From Sipunculus nudus (taxonomy: Eukaryota; Annelida; Sipuncula; Golfingiida; Sipunculidae), in NCBI GenBank assembly GCA_026874595.1, contig CM049308.1, positions 16,740,001-16,804,000 of the forward strand: 64,000 nucleotides of DNA, given 5' to 3'. Every line of letters begins with the position of its first letter. Position 1 is the first letter of the stretch. The notes beneath the pieces were generated by a model. The model had not been told where the DNA came from. It did no database searches and saw only the letters and a list, made by a program, of their open reading frames with translations. Positions 61,201 through 64,000 of the stretch are shown piece after piece. The position numbers were made by a program, and so were the translations under genes.

Positions 61201-64000
61201 TTTTTTTTTTTTTTTTAATTTTTTATTATTATACAAATAAACATATACAAAACTATGACAAAATACACATACAGAGAACAAATAACAAACATAACACAGT
61301 GTTACACATACACAAGTTAAAGCACGTTCATGTTCATATGTATGAACTTATGATGAGCATATAAATATACTTAATTAAAGTTGATTAGTTTTAAATCAAA
61401 TCAAAGTTACAATATTTCCAGGTTTCTTGAAATTCTGTCAAACATCCATGTTTTTCTGCAATTTTTCTCTCAATATCATAGTACTTTTTCAATCTGTGAA
61501 TAAAGCTGTGAATAGTTGGATTAACATTACTAAATCTACAATCATACAGGTATTTTTTCCCTATTAATACTACAATGTTTTCCAGTTTTCTTAAATTATT
61601 TTCTTCTGTTATTCCCAATATAACATTGTTCATACATTCTGCCCATCTTATATTAAAAGAAAATATTTTACATGTTTCAACTTCATGCCAAAATGTTTTG
61701 CTAATTCTACACTTGAATAAGAAATGTTCTAAATTTTCCTCTTCCCCTTCACAAAAAGAACATTGGTAAGTTTCTACTATTTTACATTTATACAGCCAGT
61801 CATTTAAGGTCAATACCCTATGAATAATTCTATATTGTAATTCTTGAAGTTTTTTATCTCTTGTGAGTTTCCTTGGCAATTCATATATATTTTTCCACTG
61901 TTCATCTGTAATGTTATACATTTTGCTATGTGTCTTGACTCCAGCGCTCATTTCTATTGGTATTTCCCTCAGCAGGTTTGAGTAAATAAATTTAGCATTT
62001 ATTTCTGAAAGTTGTTTACTGGAGAATTTAACAAAATAATTTAAGTTTTCCATATTTTCAATATTTGTGCGAGTGTCAAACTGGTTTATCATAGTTTTGG
62101 TCTGAGAGATAATGCTTCTTCAGAGTATATACCATTTAGTTTTACAACCTCTTTTTATCCACTCAGAAAAGGGAATGATTTTCTTATCTTGATCCACCAA
62201 ATCTGTAATATACCTCAAACCTGCTTTCAAAAAATTTTGACTATATACAGTTTTTCCAGTTACCATTATATTTTTATTATTCCATACTATTTCACTACTT
62301 GTTCTAAGACGTATAACCTCCCATACTTTCAATAAATCCAAATAAAAGGTTTGCAAATTTTGTAATCTGGTAACCGAATAATTACAATGGAGGAGAAATG
62401 ACAGTCCACCATACCTTTTAAAAATCAAATCTACCACTTCTTTCCATTGTTTACACCCACCGTACACATACCGTTTTATCCACATAACTTTCTGTGCATC
62501 TACCGGTATCATACATTGTACATTTATCATCTTCTGACCTCCATTGTCATAATCTTCCATCTTTTCCCTTTCCATATAAATTTGAATAACTCTCTTTCTA
62601 TTTCTCTTATGTAATTTTTTGGTATGTCAATGACTGAAGCAATATATTGAAATTTTGAATAGCCAAGTGACTTTGATAATAAAATTCGTCCACTCAAAGT
62701 CCACTCTGAGCCTCCACATGTACAAACTTTGTTTACCTTCAAGGAGTTTTGGTTTAATATTCTTTTCAGCAATATCTATTTTATTTTTTGTTATATAAAC
62801 ACCAAGCAGTTTTAAACAATCTTTAAAATTCAGAACTGATGTAAATTTTGAATTTAGTTTTGAACCTATCTGCATTGCTTCTGACTTTTCTTCATTTACT
62901 TTAAGACCAGATATTTTAGAGAATGATGATAATAATTTCATGAGTTTGATGGCTGCATTTTCATCTTTAATTAGAGCTGTTAAGTCATCTGCGTAAAGTA
63001 CGCATTTAAGAATATTCTGGTTATTTAAAGGGATACCTTTAATTTGATTATTCTGTCGTATTTTCTCTGCTAATATTTCAATACAGATAATAAATAAATA
63101 TGGGGAGAGTGGATCCCCTTGACGCACACCTCTCTCTACTAAGAAATAACCTGAGGAGTATCCATTGTTCATTATACATGAACTTATGTTAGTGTAAAAA
63201 AGTTTGACCCATGATAATAAATTTTCTCCAAAATTAAATAATTTCAAAACCTCTATCATATAATTCCATTCCAATGAATCAAAAGCTTTTTCAAAATCCA
63301 CACTGAAAAGTATCCCTTGTTGATCTATTATCTTAAGATATTCTATTGTTCTAAAATTGTTCTCAATTCTTCCCCTATATATCTGCCTTTAATAAAACCA
63401 TGTTGATCTGAACTAATAATTGAAGGTAGAATTTTCTTTATTCTTTCTGCAATAACCTTGGATGCAATTTTAAAGTCATTATTTAGAAGAGAAATTGGTC
63501 TCCAGTTTTTTTTATTAATAATCTATCTTTACCTTTTTTATCAATAAGTGTTATCACAGACTGCTTTTGAGAGGGAGACATTTCCCCCAAATGAAGTGAT
63601 TTATTAAACGAGTTAATAACTAAAGGACCTATTTTGTTCCAAAAATATTTATAGAATTCTATAGTTAATCCATCATTTCCTGGAGACTTATTATTTTTTA
63701 AATTTTTAATTATATTTTCACATTCTCCTAACATTATTGGTCCCTCACATAGCTCTTTTTCTTCTGTTGACAATTTTGTTATGGTCGAATTATCAAAAAA
63801 ATATCGAGCCTCCAAAGAATTTAATTCTGTATTCTTACTTTTATAAAGATTAGCATAAAATTTTTTAGAATGATCCAGGATACCTTTTTCACTTGTAACA
63901 ATAAAGCCTGATTCTAATTTTAATTTACGAATATGTTTCCTTTTGCCATTTCTTTTCTCCAATTGGTAGAAGTATCTTGTACTTCTCTCTCCATATTCTC
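61201..64000 (-). mobile_element. LINE, L1/Tx1-like, 3' part, continuing beyond the window
   Basis: On the - strand an ORF2-type reverse transcriptase is followed by a C-terminal Cys/His segment and a poly-A of about 19 bases (T-run 61200-61218) that marks the 3' end. The 5' part, with the expected endonuclease, lies outside the window. Several frameshifts break the frame. Confidence 0.93.
61391..64000 (-). pseudogene. Broken LINE ORF2 (reverse transcriptase), partial
   Basis: In order on the - strand: STRYFYQLEKRN at the window edge, then KSPGNDGLTIEFYKYFW and KQSVITLIDKKGKD (64000-63510); a short frame with WRPISLLN and GFIKGRYIG (about 63505-63365); DFEKAFDSLEWNY, GVRQGDPLSPYLF and the catalytic YADD in VLYADDLT (63301-62700); a connection region in shifted frames (62772-62120); and the C-terminal CSFCEGEEENLEHFLFKC Cys/His motif (62092-61391). 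Frame breaks fall at about 63505 (T-run), 63365, 62700, 62570 and 62100. RT catalytic residues are preserved, but the element cannot make a full-length protein as read. The [14 protein letters not shown] and C-terminal features fit the L1/Tx1 group rather than RTE or CR1. Confidence 0.9.

Overview
This is a window of animal (eukaryotic) nuclear DNA. It is AT-rich, its genes are split by large introns with GT-AG splice sites, and transposon remnants, microsatellites and nested repeats fill most of the space. The mix of tandem-repeat-bearing Helitron/Helentron-like elements, CTAG 3' ends, (GTCC)n-bearing interspersed repeats and tRNA-derived SINEs resembles published descriptions of bivalve mollusc genomes. 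That placement is an inference from style, not from a species-specific marker. No bacterial gene, operon, CRISPR array or viral genome is visible.

Two genes are recognised with confidence. GNPNAT1 (glucosamine 6-phosphate N-acetyltransferase) runs on the + strand as six coding exons from about 3731 to 23509. Exon 1, only 12 coding bases, is inferred; exons 2-6 are clear. NDUFAF1 (CIA30, mitochondrial complex I assembly factor) runs on the - strand as three coding exons from 46711 down to 33040. The two genes converge. A third, unrecognised two-exon gene of 168 codons lies on the - strand at 57518-55786, with a CCAAT-box cluster and a TATA-like motif upstream. A degenerate L1/Tx1-type LINE occupies the right end on the - strand (61201 to the window edge).

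Layout. 1-3400: unannotated AT-rich DNA with a striking array of 18-bp palindromes (1291-1492). 3450-23700: GNPNAT1, whose introns hold TIR elements, a hAT-like MITE, a Helentron-like element with an eight-copy 145-bp array (9290-10702), a 2.6-kb family-R1 repeat (15640-18256), two TA-flanked pogo-like elements and a SINE. 23700-33000: intergenic, with only orphan exon-like segments and SINE or MITE remnants. 33040-46734: NDUFAF1. Its intron between coding exons 2 and 3 is almost wholly nested repeats, up to four levels deep. The preceding intron holds a second R1 copy split by a Helentron-like element. 47380-53100: tRNA-like and 5S-like remnants, TA/GT microsatellites and a 62-bp-arm hairpin. 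53109-55132: a hAT-like TIR element. 55786-57850: the unknown gene and its promoter. 58100-61100: AT-rich DNA with (TA)n tracts and a possible mini-gene. 61201-64000: LINE.

The two recognised genes act in separate processes (UDP-GlcNAc synthesis in the cytoplasm; complex I assembly in mitochondria), and nothing suggests joint regulation. I found no convincing new multigene system. The most unusual content is repeat architecture: the palindrome triplets, the Helentron insertion that can be mapped to the base against a paralogous empty site, the nested intron, and an exon-like segment inside a transposon.
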